A stretch of DNA of 64,000 nucleotides. Origin: Chroococcidiopsis sp. CCMEE 29. GTDB taxonomy: Bacteria > Cyanobacteriota > Cyanobacteriia > Cyanobacteriales > Chroococcidiopsidaceae. Below the pieces are notes generated by a model. The model had not been told where the DNA came from. It searched no databases and saw nothing but the letters and a program-made list of their open reading frames with translations. Positions 30,945 to 40,974 of the stretch are shown here, in pieces; position 1 is the first letter of the stretch, and every line of letters starts with the position of its first letter. Position numbers and translations under genes: made by a program. The stretch spans positions 1,477,001 through 1,541,000 of the forward strand of contig NZ_CP083761.1 in assembly GCF_023558375.1 (NCBI RefSeq), written 5' to 3'.

Positions 30945-33434
30945 TTGGATGCCTAAGCCAGGAAGTCACCCCCCTGACTCGGCTACAAAACCGTGCATGA
31001 AACGTTAATTTCACACGGCTCCTCGATGATTTGGTGCTTGACAAGCACACCTCTAAATTCAGAGTTAAAAGGGATTACAGTTGAGATAATCCTCATCTAT
31101 CTCTGGAACTGTAAGAGCAACTTTATCTGCTGCCGTTTTAGCATCGTGGCAATGTCCATGAAGTAATTGAAGATTGTCATAACTATCCTTACCGCCTTGA
31201 GAGCGGGGTATTTTATGGTCGATTTCCATCAAGTCATCATGGTGAAAAAACAGTCCACAGTGAGTACACTTTCCTTTCTGCATCTTCAAGAGTGTTGCCA
31301 TTCTTTTTGAAGCTTCAGGATGTTTACCCATTCTGGAACTCCAGTACACCCAATCACCATCAAACGGGCTACGACTTCCTTGCACTTGTATGTGTCTCAC
31401 AATGCGAGTTTCACGGTGCTTGAGTAAGCGAATTTTCTGGTTATGGGGTTTAAATACCCAGTTATCAGACCCTACGGTTTGCCAATACTTTTGACAACTC
31501 CATCGGGAGGATTTATTGGGGTGACGATGTTCTGCCCATGCTTTTAGCTGGCTGAATAATGTTGTATCCGCCTGGTTAAATATGCGTTTGCTGACGACGC
31601 CTGAGTAGTAGTTTGTCCATCCACGGATGACAGGATTTAGATGGGTGATTAAATCAGATTGTGGTACTGACTTATGCCCATCAATCAATTTACCTATCTT
31701 CTGCATATGTGCCTTCAGCTTTGTTTTGCTTGGGGTAATCAGAGTTTTGTAACCAAGTAATTTTCCGCTTGAGCTTTTACCACTGTGATATTTTCCTACA
31801 GGAAATTGTCGAACAGTGAAACCCAGAAAATCAAAACCAACTTTACCTTCATACATATTAAGTGTATGGGATATTCGGGTTTTACTTGGTTTGAATTCCA
31901 GCCCCAATTCGCTTAACCATTCACTAATAATCTGCTGACATCTTTGGATAACGGCAAGGTCTTTATGCAGAATGACGAAATCATCTGCAAATCGAATTAA
32001 GCTTATTGCTGTATAGTTCGCCGCTAGAGAGCCAGGTAGACTTAAAGCAACTTGTTTAATTCTATTCTCCATGCCGTGGAGGGCTATATTCGCTAATAAT
32101 GGCGAAATCGTACCCCCTTGTGGAACACCCATCGATGTTGTGTGGTCAGATTTCTCCCTCAAAGCATATTCGGAGAAATCAATCACTCCCGCTTTTAACC
32201 ATGCACGAATTTGTCGGCGGATGGTGGGGAATGTATTTAATTTTGACAGCAGAACATTATGATGAATTTTGTCAAAACATTTTGCAATGTCGGCATCCAA
32301 AACATATTTAGGTTTGAGCTTAATAGTGTTGAATATTGCCTTCATTGCATCATGGGCATTTCTTCCTGGTCGGAAGCCGAAGGAGTTTGGCTCGAAACGA
32401 GCTTCCCATTCAGGTTCTAGGGCTAGTTTTACTAGCGATTGCAAGGCGCGGTCGTATAGAGTGGGTATAGAAAGGGGTCTTTTTTCTCCTGATGAACCGG
32501 GTTTTGGTATCCACACCCTGCGAGTGGGGGCGGCTTTATGACCTAGTTTCAAGGATTGTACTAAGATGAGACGTGCTTTTGGGGACAAGTTTTTCTGCCC
32601 ATCCACTCCTGCCGTCTTCTTACCTCGGTTTTCCTGTGTTACCCGACGAACCGCTAAACACTTTGCTGACCAGGAGCGTAACAACGTTTTTTGGAGTTGA
32701 CGAACTGCTTTGACATCACCACGCTGCGAGGCTTTGTAGATGCGCTTTTGCAACTTAAACACTTTCCGCTCTAGCTTTCGCCAGGGGATAGTCTTCCATT
32801 CCACCGTAGTCTTAAAACTCGTTTTAGACATATAAATTGCTACTGGTACCTCTACAATCCAAGTCACCGTGCCTCCGTCTGCATATCCTCTGGCTTTCCC
32901 AAAGGCTTTGGCTTCTGAGGCAATCCTTCCCCTTGAAGGCTTGCGGCTGGCTACCTACTTAGGAAATCGACCATTTCCTGAGAGCGCATCAGGGGGTTAC
33001 TTCGTTCCAATTCTTCGTTTGTCGCTGGTTTTAGGGTTCTCTCTCTTCACCGGGTTTATTGTGAGTGCATATTGGTCTGCCGCTTAATCAGCCAACCACT
33101 TATCCTTTCCCTTTTGGGACAAGCCTGACAGCCTTTTGGCTTGTTTTGCATTACGATGATTCAGTCAAGAGATTTGTATTCCTACCCATGACCAGCTATG
33201 CTAGGCGGGATTCCGCATTAGGCTTGCAGTTACCGCCATGATTCCCCGCTTCATCCCATCAAAGAACCACTTGGCTGAAATGGGGGACTCGCTGTCACTC
33301 CTGCACTTGGAGGGATGGAATTACACCATCACGAAAAATTGAGTTATCAAGGAACAGGAGAAGATTTCTCTCTTCTATCTTCCTTGTCTGTCATCCCCGA
33401 ATATTTCTATTCGTTTCGACAGAACGAATCACAC
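30945..33434 (-). mobile_element. Group II intron
   Basis: On the minus strand the intron starts with GTGTG at 33434 and runs about 2.5 kb. Domain V is recognisable at 30986-31021 (GAGCCGTGTG ... GCACGG). It is followed by a domain VI-like hairpin (GAGTCAGG pairing with CCTGGCTT). The 3' end near 30945 is approximate. The ORF sits in domain IV, and the ~570 bp before it would be domains I-III. The exons are not part of a recognised gene. Confidence 0.8.
31065..32831 (-). CDS. ltrA: Group II intron reverse transcriptase/maturase with HNH
   Basis: ATG 32831 is chosen; a GTG at 32867 is possible. The ~588-aa protein has RT motifs (KRPLSIPTLYDRALQ, FGFRPGRNAHDAM, GVPQGGTISPLLANI, and the active-site LIRFADD). 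It also has a maturase X domain (YYSGVVSKRIF), and a C-terminal HNH endonuclease (CTHCGLFF, EIDHKIPRSQGGKDSYDNLQLLHGHCH). All catalytic motifs are present, so mobility is plausible. Confidence 0.93.
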   Translation of the reverse strand: MSKTSFKTTVEWKTIPWRKLERKVFKLQKRIYKASQRGDVKAVRQLQKTLLRSWSAKCLAVRRVTQENRGKKTAGVDGQKNLSPKARLILVQSLKLGHKAAPTRRVWIPKPGSSGEKRPLSIPTLYDRALQSLVKLALEPEWEARFEPNSFGFRPGRNAHDAMKAIFNTIKLKPKYVLDADIAKCFDKIHHNVLLSKLNTFPTIRRQIRAWLKAGVIDFSEYALREKSDHTTSMGVPQGGTISPLLANIALHGMENRIKQVALSLPGSLAANYTAISLIRFADDFVILHKDLAVIQRCQQIISEWLSELGLEFKPSKTRISHTLNMYEGKVGFDFLGFTVRQFPVGKYHSGKSSSGKLLGYKTLITPSKTKLKAHMQKIGKLIDGHKSVPQSDLITHLNPVIRGWTNYYSGVVSKRIFNQADTTLFSQLKAWAEHRHPNKSSRWSCQKYWQTVGSDNWVFKPHNQKIRLLKHRETRIVRHIQVQGSRSPFDGDWVYWSSRMGKHPEASKRMATLLKMQKGKCTHCGLFFHHDDLMEIDHKIPRSQGGKDSYDNLQLLHGHCHDAKTAADKVALTVPEIDEDYLNCNPF

Positions 33435-33441
33435 TAGCGAC

Positions 33442-33494
33442 CTGCAAACAGCAAAGCCTCAAACTGCAAACAGCAAAGCCTCAAACTGCAAACA
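33442..33494. repeat. 22-bp tandem repeat, 2.4 copies
   Basis: A 22-bp unit beginning CTGCAAACAGCAAAG is repeated exactly at 33442-33463 and 33464-33485, with a partial third copy to 33494. It abuts the 5' end of the group II intron. Confidence 0.8.
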
Positions 33495-33775
33495 AGGCAA
33501 TGCGCGAAACCACATTAGCTGCAAATGGAGAGGAGGTCAAAACCACATTAACTGCGAATGAAACCAGGTCAGGCGCGTTGAGGTCGCCCTGCTCTTTGCC
33601 GTTCCTAGATAGCACAATTTGAACAGAAAGACTAAGCAGCGCCGAGCGGTACTAGCGCCAAGGCTTGCTTATTGAGAAAATAGCTTTTTCGTCAGCTTCC
33701 CTCCAGAGCAAAGCTAGAGCCATTCAAATTAGCTAAAATCTATGACGATAAATATTGAATTTGCTTAGCGTAATC

Positions 33776-34198
33776 ATGACAAATTCCCCAATTGCCAATA
33801 ATTATGAATTTTTAGAAGAAATTGGAATAAATCTAGAAGAACTAGAGAATCCAGAAGACAAGATCGTATTTTCATATCTAGTCAATCAAGTAGATGGAAT
33901 TTCCAAAATGAAACAAGCTTTGGAATCATCTATTTCACTAGAAAATTTTTTAGCTCCTGAAGAATTGTCAGAAGAACTTATTGAAAAATCTAATCTTTAT
34001 AGATTATGGCTCTTGAAGCATCAGCAGATTTTAATTGCTGATACTTTTGGCTTGGAGTATACCCCTGCTAGTGAGGATGAGGAGCTTCAAAACCCCCGCG
34101 TTGCCGAAGCTGCTGCTATATTTCAGTCGGAGCAATGGCAGAGGAAGCTATGGGGTAAGTGGGCTAGTCCACCTTATGAAGATTCTTCCTCAGCATAA
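33776..34198 (+). CDS. Hypothetical protein (140 aa)
   Basis: ATG 33776 is preferred over TTG 33755. An acidic, helical protein (LEEIGINLEELENPEDKIVFSYLV, LAPEELSEELIEKSNLYRLWLLKHQQ) of no recognised family. Its end overlaps the convergent HEPN-type gene by 25 bp. A+T-rich like the neighbouring accessory DNA. Confidence 0.55.
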   Translation: MTNSPIANNYEFLEEIGINLEELENPEDKIVFSYLVNQVDGISKMKQALESSISLENFLAPEELSEELIEKSNLYRLWLLKHQQILIADTFGLEYTPASEDEELQNPRVAEAAAIFQSEQWQRKLWGKWASPPYEDSSSA

Positions 34199-35220
34199 TA
34201 TCTCTCGATTTCAGCCAGAAAAGAAAGTAGTTCTTTTGTTCGGCTACAAGTTAAATCTAGAGCCGCCTGCATTCCAAAGAGAGGTTGACCAGTGCCGCCT
34301 TTACCACGCAAATCTGCTAGAAACCATGTTTGTTTATCAGCAAAATCCTCCCATGCTGTCTGAGCCAATTCAAAAAACTCTAGATATGCTGGATCTGTAT
34401 CAAAAACAGACTTTAGCTTAGAAACTATCTGTTCGTATATTTCTTTCATCTCATTAGATGCAGCCTCTAGCTCTTCACTTGCCTTGAGCTTCATTTCGTA
34501 GTTGCTGAGGGAAGCGTAAGGATAAATGAGATCAGCAATGAGGGCTGTTAATGCGTCAATGAAAGTCTTAGTGGTTGTGAAGCAATCAGCTATTAAGTCT
34601 GGCTCTGGCTCATTATCTGTCGCTAGTTCATGTGCATAAATGTGCCGGAGTTCAAAAGTCTTCTTTACGCCCTCGAATACTTTATTAGGCTCTTGAATGA
34701 TAAGTTGATTGCTTTCACATTCTGGATCTATGTTCCATTTTTCTTGAACAGTCTTCAGCTTCGACAAAAAGTCTTCACCCAGGAGGTGAGTCATATGGTT
34801 ATTAATTTGCTCAAAGCTACTTATTGGAAGTAGATGTGCTACAAAATCTCCGACTGTAATAGTTTTCTGCTGGAGTGCATGAATTACTTTAAAGTCAAAA
34901 GTAATGTCTTTAAAAGATGCAACGTTATCAAAGTATGGTGAGCCAAAATCGATCAACTCCCTAATACCAGCTCTACAAACTCCTTCCAAACAAGCTATTA
35001 GACCAATGGGAATGTATCGGAGCAGCTCAGGATGTAAATTACTTCGTATCCTAAAGACTTCTTCTAGTGCATACATCCTACTCGGAGGGTAGGCACTGAT
35101 ATAGTTAGCACTTCTTCTCTTTACAGAGAGGATATTAAATATGTAGTCCCTCCGACTTTTCATAAATACCAAAGTTTTAAGAGATGCCTTTATGTTACAA
35201 GTATGCCACACAAGAGTCAT
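34174..35220 (-). CDS. HEPN-like protein with C-terminal DUF1311/LprI domain
   Basis: A 348-aa protein. Residues 192-197 read RHIYAH, an R-x4-H HEPN ribonuclease-type motif within a long helical region (~85-245). The C-terminal ~80 residues (LEFFELAQTAWEDFADKQTW, GMQAALDLTCSRTKEL) resemble DUF1311/LprI lysozyme-inhibitor-like domains. HEPN domains are frequent in toxin and defence proteins. No partner nucleotidyltransferase is adjacent. No signal peptide is seen. Confidence 0.55.
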   Translation of the reverse strand: MTLVWHTCNIKASLKTLVFMKSRRDYIFNILSVKRRSANYISAYPPSRMYALEEVFRIRSNLHPELLRYIPIGLIACLEGVCRAGIRELIDFGSPYFDNVASFKDITFDFKVIHALQQKTITVGDFVAHLLPISSFEQINNHMTHLLGEDFLSKLKTVQEKWNIDPECESNQLIIQEPNKVFEGVKKTFELRHIYAHELATDNEPEPDLIADCFTTTKTFIDALTALIADLIYPYASLSNYEMKLKASEELEAASNEMKEIYEQIVSKLKSVFDTDPAYLEFFELAQTAWEDFADKQTWFLADLRGKGGTGQPLFGMQAALDLTCSRTKELLSFLAEIERYYAEEESS

Positions 35221-35275
35221 TATTCTGAGAAGACCTTGTCAATGACAGCTTGTTTGACTCTCATGTAACAACTTT

Positions 35276-35410
35276 TCAAACCCAGACATGATAAGAGTTT
35301 TCAGACCATCTTGCAGGATACGACACGCATCTCGGCTCAACGCCTAAACGATGCCCCTCGAAGCGTTGCTGCTCAATTAGTTTCCGAAGGTCTGGGGTTA
35401 TGTCACTCAT
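35276..35410 (-). CDS. Possible small ORF overlapping hsdS end
   Basis: ATG 35410 overlaps the end of the hsdS 3' part; 44 codons (SDITPDLRKLIEQQRFEGHR) precede a stop at 35276. The overlap is typical of linked genes in restriction loci, but I do not recognise the product and it may be a truncated remnant. Confidence 0.3.
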   Translation of the reverse strand: MSDITPDLRKLIEQQRFEGHRLGVEPRCVSYPARWSENSYHVWV

Positions 35411-35720
35411 GCGGCAATGTCTCCGGTGTTAGTTTCGAGGTTTTCTACGTCTAGTTCGCCGGAGATGAGTTTGGGTAAGAGCAGGTCACGGGTGCGGCGG
35501 AGAGTAGCGTTTTTCCTAACTAAAACGTCGCACTGTTGATAAATATTAGAGCAGAACCTAGCGTACTGATTTCTTAATTCTTCTGGTGGTAAGGCAAATT
35601 TGAATTCCTCAATCCGGTTTGGATTTAAATGCAAAACATTCGCACCATTTGCGTGTTGCTTTACCTGATCTGCAAAGCTAGAGAAACTCAACATACCGTA
35701 AAGGTAAGCTACTAGACATC
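35407..35720 (-). pseudogene. hsdS: hsdS, C-terminal part (interrupted)
   Basis: Encodes the end of the second specificity half: FKFALPPEELRNQYARFCSNIYQQC, then the conserved tail RRTRDLLLPKLISGELDVENLE. It is separated from the 5' part (36894-37934) by an IS630-type element. Without a start of its own it is unlikely to work. Confidence 0.8.
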
Positions 35721-36409
35721 TAATCTGCAATTGCTCTATTTCCCTTATTACGGATTCTTCTATTCCAATTAATTACTAATTCTCCCTGATTGAGTAACCT
35801 ATGCAGGAGTTCTTTAAGTTGCCCCACGGACTGAAATAGCCGATGTGCAATAAACTCTTTACAGGAATGCCACACTAATTCAATTAAATTGAAGTCCGGG
35901 CTATAAGCAGGTAAAAAACACAAGTGAATGTTTGGTAGTGCTTGCTCTATTTTCTCAACGATATCTTCACGTTTGTGATAGCTGGCATTATCCAAAATTA
36001 CTAGAACTCTCGGACCTGTCTTTTCATAAAGCTCAGAGTCATTTCCTTGCTCAATCCATTCTTGTTTAACAAATTCATTCAGTAATTCCAACTGCTCAAA
36101 AAAACTCTCTCCCTTGCCTTTGTCAATAAAATAGCACAAGCGTTTTCGGTCATGATAACGCAGCCCACCCATGACATTTACTCGCCCTCGACTCCTTTGA
36201 CCTGTAACTTTTCTTCGCCAACCTCGGCGTGTCCAGCACTTACGCCGTAGCACTCGTAAACTAAAGCCGGTCTCATCCCAAAACCATACCTGGAAAAGCT
36301 CCGGCGCTACCTGCCCTGCTTTCAGATCGGTCTCTAATTTCTCTCGAAATACCACTCGTTTGGTCGCATCTTGCTTATCCTCTAAGCTGTATTTCGCCCA
36401 GATGTACAC
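35720..36409 (-). CDS. IS630-type transposase, DDE half
   Basis: A 229-aa frame with the DDE residues in VWFWDETGFSLR, VLVILDNASYHKRED and CFLPAYSPDFNLIELVWH. It overlaps the upstream frame by 35 bp. A run of eight A residues on this strand (36414-36421) lets slippage fuse the two, as in many IS630 relatives. Confidence 0.85.
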   Translation of the reverse strand: MYIWAKYSLEDKQDATKRVVFREKLETDLKAGQVAPELFQVWFWDETGFSLRVLRRKCWTRRGWRRKVTGQRSRGRVNVMGGLRYHDRKRLCYFIDKGKGESFFEQLELLNEFVKQEWIEQGNDSELYEKTGPRVLVILDNASYHKREDIVEKIEQALPNIHLCFLPAYSPDFNLIELVWHSCKEFIAHRLFQSVGQLKELLHRLLNQGELVINWNRRIRNKGNRAIAD

Positions 36410-36891
36410 ATACTTTTTTTTGCAATATTCGACTAATTTGCTTGCTACTCAGCTTAATCCCGGTCTGTTCTAGCAGATAAGTTGATAATCGCCCAGTTGT
36501 CCATCTGCCAAATTCATAACCAAGTTCACTCGGAGCTTTCTCGACCACTTCTAGGAGCAATTCAATATATTGCTCAGTCGCCTTTCGGTAGTTGCCCTGC
36601 TCGCGTTTATCTCGTAAACTATCGAGATTCTCGGGGTCTCCATGCACACACCAGTAAGCCACACTACGGTAACTACAACCGATGAAATTAACAATCTCTT
36701 GATAAGTTTTGCCATCATTTTGTAGCAGGAGAATCAGGGCATGTTCTCGCAATCGAGGACGATCGCCTTCTCGCACTACCGCTTGCAGACGTTCTTTCTG
36801 TTCTTGATTTAAAAACCCCTTTGCAGGCATAGTCCAAGCTCTTCTGAAGCTTTAATATTTTAATTCTATCTCTTTTAGAAGTCCATTAGCT
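35723..36891. mobile_element. IS630-type element inside hsdS
   Basis: The two transposase frames are bounded by TA dinucleotides (35721-35722 and 36892-36893), the IS630 target. The ends (ATCTGCAATTGC and, inverted, AGCTAATGGACT) are only weakly alike, so exact boundaries are tentative. Size is about 1.17 kb. Confidence 0.6.
36375..36830 (-). CDS. IS630-type transposase, HTH half
   Basis: A 151-aa frame with a helix-turn-helix region (YQEIVNFIGCSYRSVAYWCVHG) and GYEFGRWTTGRLSTYLLEQTGIKLS, the usual N-terminal part before the DDE domain. The reading continues into the next frame at the A8 run (QISRILQKK / YIWAKYSLEDK). Confidence 0.85.
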   Translation of the reverse strand: MPAKGFLNQEQKERLQAVVREGDRPRLREHALILLLQNDGKTYQEIVNFIGCSYRSVAYWCVHGDPENLDSLRDKREQGNYRKATEQYIELLLEVVEKAPSELGYEFGRWTTGRLSTYLLEQTGIKLSSKQISRILQKKVCVHLGEIQLRG

Positions 36892-37934
36892 TAATCATTG
36901 GAAATGACATCTTTGGGTACGATCTTCACCAGATCCATAGAAAACACAAAAATATCCTCGCCAGTTTTAGGAACACGCGCTGCCCTTGCAACTATTCTTC
37001 TTTCCTGCGTCATGTCTGTGACAGCCATAATGATGTCACCTGCTCTAGCTGTCTGGGTTTCCTTAGATAATCCTTGATACCTTTTGATACCGTCATGCCT
37101 GAATCCGCCGTCACGTTCAATGCACTTAAGATTGAGAAAAGGTAGTCCCCCCTCTTCGACAAGTTCTATACTTCTGTACGATCTTCCCCTGCAAGGATTG
37201 GCAACTTCAGACACCTTCTTGACCTCCCACTCCTCTGGAATCAGTCCCAATTCTGAATCAACCATTTTCACCTGTTTGTGACCAGGGAAGCGGAAGCTGA
37301 CGAACCACTCGCGGTAGAGCGATCGCGCCATCTCTTCCAGAATCTTGATTCGCCGCGTATTGTTTTCGATTAGGTGATCATAGGCTGAGAGAATAGCAGT
37401 AATTTTGCGCTGGCTGATAAGAGGAGGATGAGGAACTTTTAGTAGCACTAAGTTACTCCCAGTAATTCCTGACACCGCAGTTTGCGTGGTTATGGATGCC
37501 ATCAACGCACGACCTAAAGGCGAATGAAACAGGTAGTAGTAGAATTTAGGCTCTGCTTCATCCTTGTTTAATCTTGCACGAATAATTGATGACTCGAAGG
37601 TAGTATCTTCAGACGGATTAACTACGATTGAACACTTACCAGAGCCTTCGAGTACAAGAGAACGACGAGCAAACAGCAAGTCTCCATCTTTTACTAAATT
37701 TTTTTCAAGTTCTTTTTGAGTAAGTTCAACTCGTTTCATTTCTTGATTAGAAATGAAGTTATAGTCAAATAATTCGCCCATATTAATAATTTTTTGCCCC
37801 CGTCCGTGGAATTCCTTTTTCTTGTAGATTCCATTACGTACAGGCTCAATAAGTAGTTCTTGAAACTGCTTTATAGTCCATTCCTCTGGTAATTCACGTA
37901 TGGAAGGGTAGGCTTGCTCTAAGACATTATTCAT
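36891..37934 (-). pseudogene. hsdS: hsdS, N-terminal part (interrupted)
   Basis: Encodes the first target-recognition domain (LPEEWTIKQFQELL), central conserved helices (IENNTRRIKILEEMARSLYREWFVSFRFPGH) and most of the second domain. It ends at ...VISND with a stop created at the IS boundary. Joining the two parts at the TA target does not give one frame, so an indel or earlier frameshift also exists. A truncated one-and-a-half-domain HsdS may still be made. Confidence 0.8.
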
Positions 37935-38109
37935 ACTGCCTTCCCTAGCAACATCACTACCCTATCAGCTATCTGTTCTGACCAAGCGTTCGCCTTAGGC
38001 TTCACCACTTCCTTTATTCCCTCACATCACAAACTAACTTTTTAAATAAAGATACAGAAATAATTGTTGTATCTATCAAAGTTTGAGCTTTAGTAGAATC
38101 CTGATTACC

Positions 38110-38454
38110 TTAAGCCTCCAGAGAAATGATTTGTTCTAGTTCTATAACCAAAGTAGGTAAATCGTTTGTCACTACCTGCCAAACAATATCTAAATTAACT
38201 TCAAAGTAGGCATGGGTTAAACGATTCCGTATTCCAATGATTTGTGTCCAAGAAAGTTGTGGATATTTCGCTCTATATTCAGCCGAAATTCTACTAGCCG
38301 CTTCTCCGACAATCTCTATGTCTTTGACTAGAGCCAAAGTCAGCATTCTGTTAGTATTTAACTCATCTCTTCTTCGCCCAAATGCAAAATTAATCGCCTC
38401 TATTGCAGCATCCCGCATATGAAGTAATCGGCTAAGGTTGTCAATTTTGGACAT
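38110..38454 (-). CDS. hepT: HepT-like HEPN toxin
   Basis: ATG 38454 is preferred over GTG 38487. A 114-aa DUF86 protein with the conserved GIRNRLTHAYFEVNLDIVW segment holding the Rx4H-type motif (RNRLTH) and Tyr residue. HepT is an RNase toxin inactivated by AMPylation by MntA. It overlaps mntA by 14 bp. The pair sits inside the type I RM locus between hsdM and hsdS. Confidence 0.88.
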   Translation of the reverse strand: MSKIDNLSRLLHMRDAAIEAINFAFGRRRDELNTNRMLTLALVKDIEIVGEAASRISAEYRAKYPQLSWTQIIGIRNRLTHAYFEVNLDIVWQVVTNDLPTLVIELEQIISLEA

Positions 38455-38779
38455 ACTGTACAACAGCCTCTGCCATGACGCGATCACGGAAATAACGGCT
38501 TAATTCTTGAGGAGTGCGTAAATCTACTTCCTTACCATTCAACATTTCTGAAAGCTCTTGTTGCATTTTAATGATTGCAAACCCTGGTGTTTTTCCTGGC
38601 TCAAACTCTACTAAAACATCTACATCACTATCTGGTCTAAAATCATTCCGCAAAACTGAGCCAAAGAGCGATAACTTACGAATATGATGTCGCTGGCAAA
38701 ATTCAGCAATTTTATCTTTTGAAATATCAATAGGTAGGGTATGTGTAGGTTCCTGTTCTGATTTTTTATATGCATCCAT
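38441..38779 (-). CDS. mntA: MntA-like nucleotidyltransferase antitoxin
   Basis: A 112-aa minimal nucleotidyltransferase with LFGSVLRNDFRPDSDVDVLVEF, i.e. the GSx(10)DxD active site. Members of this family AMPylate HepT on tyrosine to block its RNase. Gene order and overlap with hepT fit an MNT-HepT module. Confidence 0.88.
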   Translation of the reverse strand: MDAYKKSEQEPTHTLPIDISKDKIAEFCQRHHIRKLSLFGSVLRNDFRPDSDVDVLVEFEPGKTPGFAIIKMQQELSEMLNGKEVDLRTPQELSRYFRDRVMAEAVVQYVQN

Positions 38780-38930
38780 AGCTACTTATTCCTTGCCTTT
38801 CACTTCTCAGCGTTCGCTAGACTTAATCAATTCAACCAATTTCTCGTACTAATGGTGCGAGTTTTTCCTTAACAAATGCAATACTTGGCTTCTAGCAAAA
38901 GCTCGCTACAATTACCTGAAGCAATGAAAC

Positions 38931-40508
38931 TCATTGGGCTGTACCCTCCAACAACAGCATCACATTTTCCGCAATGCGCTCCTCCAATTCCCGCGCTTCA
39001 ACGTTGAGAACTTCCAATTCTTCGTTCAACTCTTCCAACCGTTCAGCAAAAACAAAATCTTCTACCGCCCGTTCCGCTACACCAACATAACGTCCAGGAT
39101 GCAGGCTCCAACCCTGCACTTCAATTTCAGCCAGCGTCGCTACTCGGCAAAGTCCGGGTACATCCTGATAAGCGCCCTCTGGGAATTTCTCGTCCAGCAT
39201 TTTCTGGCTGCCGTTCATTGCTACCAAAGCCTCGCCTCGGTACAACCGGACGATATTAGCTAAAAACTCAATCTGCTCGTCTGTAAACTCTCGATGGGCG
39301 CGGTCGATTTGGCGGTAAATGTGTCGCGCGTCAATAAATAACACTTTCTCCTTGCGCGGTGTCCTCACCTTGCCCCTGTCCAAAAACCACAGCGTACAGG
39401 GCAGCGTCACCGTGTAGAAGAAGTTGGAGCCGACGGCAATCATCACGTCCACTGCCCCAGTCTGAATTAACTGGCGGCGAATCTCCAGTTCTGAACCCCG
39501 CGCATCGCTGGCAGAATTCGCCATGACAAAGCCAGATCGCCCCACCTCATTCAAAGCACTGTAAAATAGTCCAATCCATAAATAGTTTGCATTATCCGCC
39601 TTGGGGACACCCAAAGGTTTGAAGCGCGGATCGTCCTTGATCTTCTCTTTGTCCACCTTGTCTACATTGAACGGCGGATTTGCCATTACGAAGTCGAACT
39701 TGTTAACGCTTTGATGGATATCTTCGTAATAAGTATTGCCCTCACGGATGTCTCCAGATAAACCATGAACTGCCAAGTTCATCCGGCAGAGGCGTACAGT
39801 TTCTCCAGTCTTCTCCTGACCATAAATGCTAATTTCATTATTAGGGTTCGTATGTTTACGCTTTTCTACCAAGGCTGCACTTTGCACAAACATACCGCCT
39901 GAACCACAAGCCGGATCGAAAATGCGGCCGTGAAATGGCTCGATTACTTCAACAATCAGTTTAACTAAAGCAGTTGGGGTGAAAAACTCTCCTCCTTTCT
40001 GCCCTTCACTCATGGCAAACTTGCCTAGGAAGTACTCGTAAATCTTGCCGAAGGCATCGCCTTCGATGTCCATCGGAATAGAGTTTAAGGTTCTCAATAA
40101 CTCCAACAAGATTTCATCGCCCAGACTTTTGTAGTTTTTGGGGAGAACATTACCTGCTTTGAGTTCCTCGTTCTCTCCTTCAATGGCTCTCATAGCATCA
40201 TTTATTGCTCCGCCAATGTCTGCTCCTTCCGGTAAATTCAGCAGATTGGAGAATCGGGCGGCTTCTGGGAGATACATTATGCCTCGCGCCTGATAGTCAA
40301 GTTTGCTAGTAGTACGCCGTCGCCGCGATGATTCTTGTGACGCTGCCAATTCTCGCTCCGCTTGAGTAAACTTTTGGTCTGCATAGCGCAGAAAAATTAA
40401 CCCCAAAACAGGAACCGAATATTCTGACGATTTCAGCTTAGAGTTAGCCCGTAGCTGATCCGCAGCTTCCCAAAGGCGCTTTTCAACATCAGTGTAATTA
40501 GCTGGCAT
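38931..40508 (-). CDS. hsdM: Type I restriction-modification methyltransferase
   Basis: A 525-aa HsdM: N-terminal helical domain ([29 protein letters not shown]), SAM-binding [12 protein letters not shown] (~residue 198) and the catalytic N6-adenine motif MANPPFN (~280). The C-terminal coiled segment follows. It methylates DNA with HsdS. The start overlaps the upstream XRE gene by 11 bp. No hsdR is visible in the window. Confidence 0.93.
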   Translation of the reverse strand: MPANYTDVEKRLWEAADQLRANSKLKSSEYSVPVLGLIFLRYADQKFTQAERELAASQESSRRRRTTSKLDYQARGIMYLPEAARFSNLLNLPEGADIGGAINDAMRAIEGENEELKAGNVLPKNYKSLGDEILLELLRTLNSIPMDIEGDAFGKIYEYFLGKFAMSEGQKGGEFFTPTALVKLIVEVIEPFHGRIFDPACGSGGMFVQSAALVEKRKHTNPNNEISIYGQEKTGETVRLCRMNLAVHGLSGDIREGNTYYEDIHQSVNKFDFVMANPPFNVDKVDKEKIKDDPRFKPLGVPKADNANYLWIGLFYSALNEVGRSGFVMANSASDARGSELEIRRQLIQTGAVDVMIAVGSNFFYTVTLPCTLWFLDRGKVRTPRKEKVLFIDARHIYRQIDRAHREFTDEQIEFLANIVRLYRGEALVAMNGSQKMLDEKFPEGAYQDVPGLCRVATLAEIEVQGWSLHPGRYVGVAERAVEDFVFAERLEELNEELEVLNVEARELEERIAENVMLLLEGTAQ

Positions 40509-40749
40509 CTTTCAAATCACTTGGAAAATATTTGTCTAGTAAATCCTTGCCGCGATCGCCCATAGAGCGCAGCATCCCCTCAAGCAACTTCAACACGATT
40601 GGTAAAGGCATATTCCGCCCATTTTCCCAGCGATTCACGCTTTGATACGAGACCCCTAACTCTTGCGCCAACTGCGTTTGTGTTAAACCCAGGCGCTGCC
40701 GAGTTTCACGCACTAAGTCAGCAATTTCTACTTGCGACCTTTCTGGCAT
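40498..40749 (-). CDS. XRE-family regulator of the hsd locus
   Basis: ATG 40749 ([12 protein letters not shown]) is preferred; the frame extends upstream. The 83-aa protein is mostly a Cro/C1-type HTH ([26 protein letters not shown]). It overlaps hsdM by 11 bp and probably controls its expression, as C-type regulators do. Confidence 0.82.
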   Translation of the reverse strand: MPERSQVEIADLVRETRQRLGLTQTQLAQELGVSYQSVNRWENGRNMPLPIVLKLLEGMLRSMGDRGKDLLDKYFPSDLKDAS

Positions 40750-40974
40750 AGCTCTATGCCCCGAAATCTCTATGCCAAGCTTAAACTCAAACAGGTCATA
40801 TAACAAATGGTATATCTACGCATTTTGGTACGGTTAACTAGCGTTTATGTAGTGCTAGGCAGTGCAATTCCAAGCGATTTAAGAGGAATCGTAAGTGCGA
40901 TCGCCTCAGTTATAGAAATAATTGTGAAAGTGCGATTGCAGTAGACTATATGCCTAAAATGCTGATGCGTCCGT

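Noticed and set aside
30845-30950. Possible integron attC-like site next to the intron
   Set aside because: Required GTTRRRY/RYYYAAC core pairs and folding arms are not present.
33442-33494. Tandem repeat considered as a CRISPR array
   Set aside because: The units are directly adjacent with no unique spacers, and no cas genes are present.
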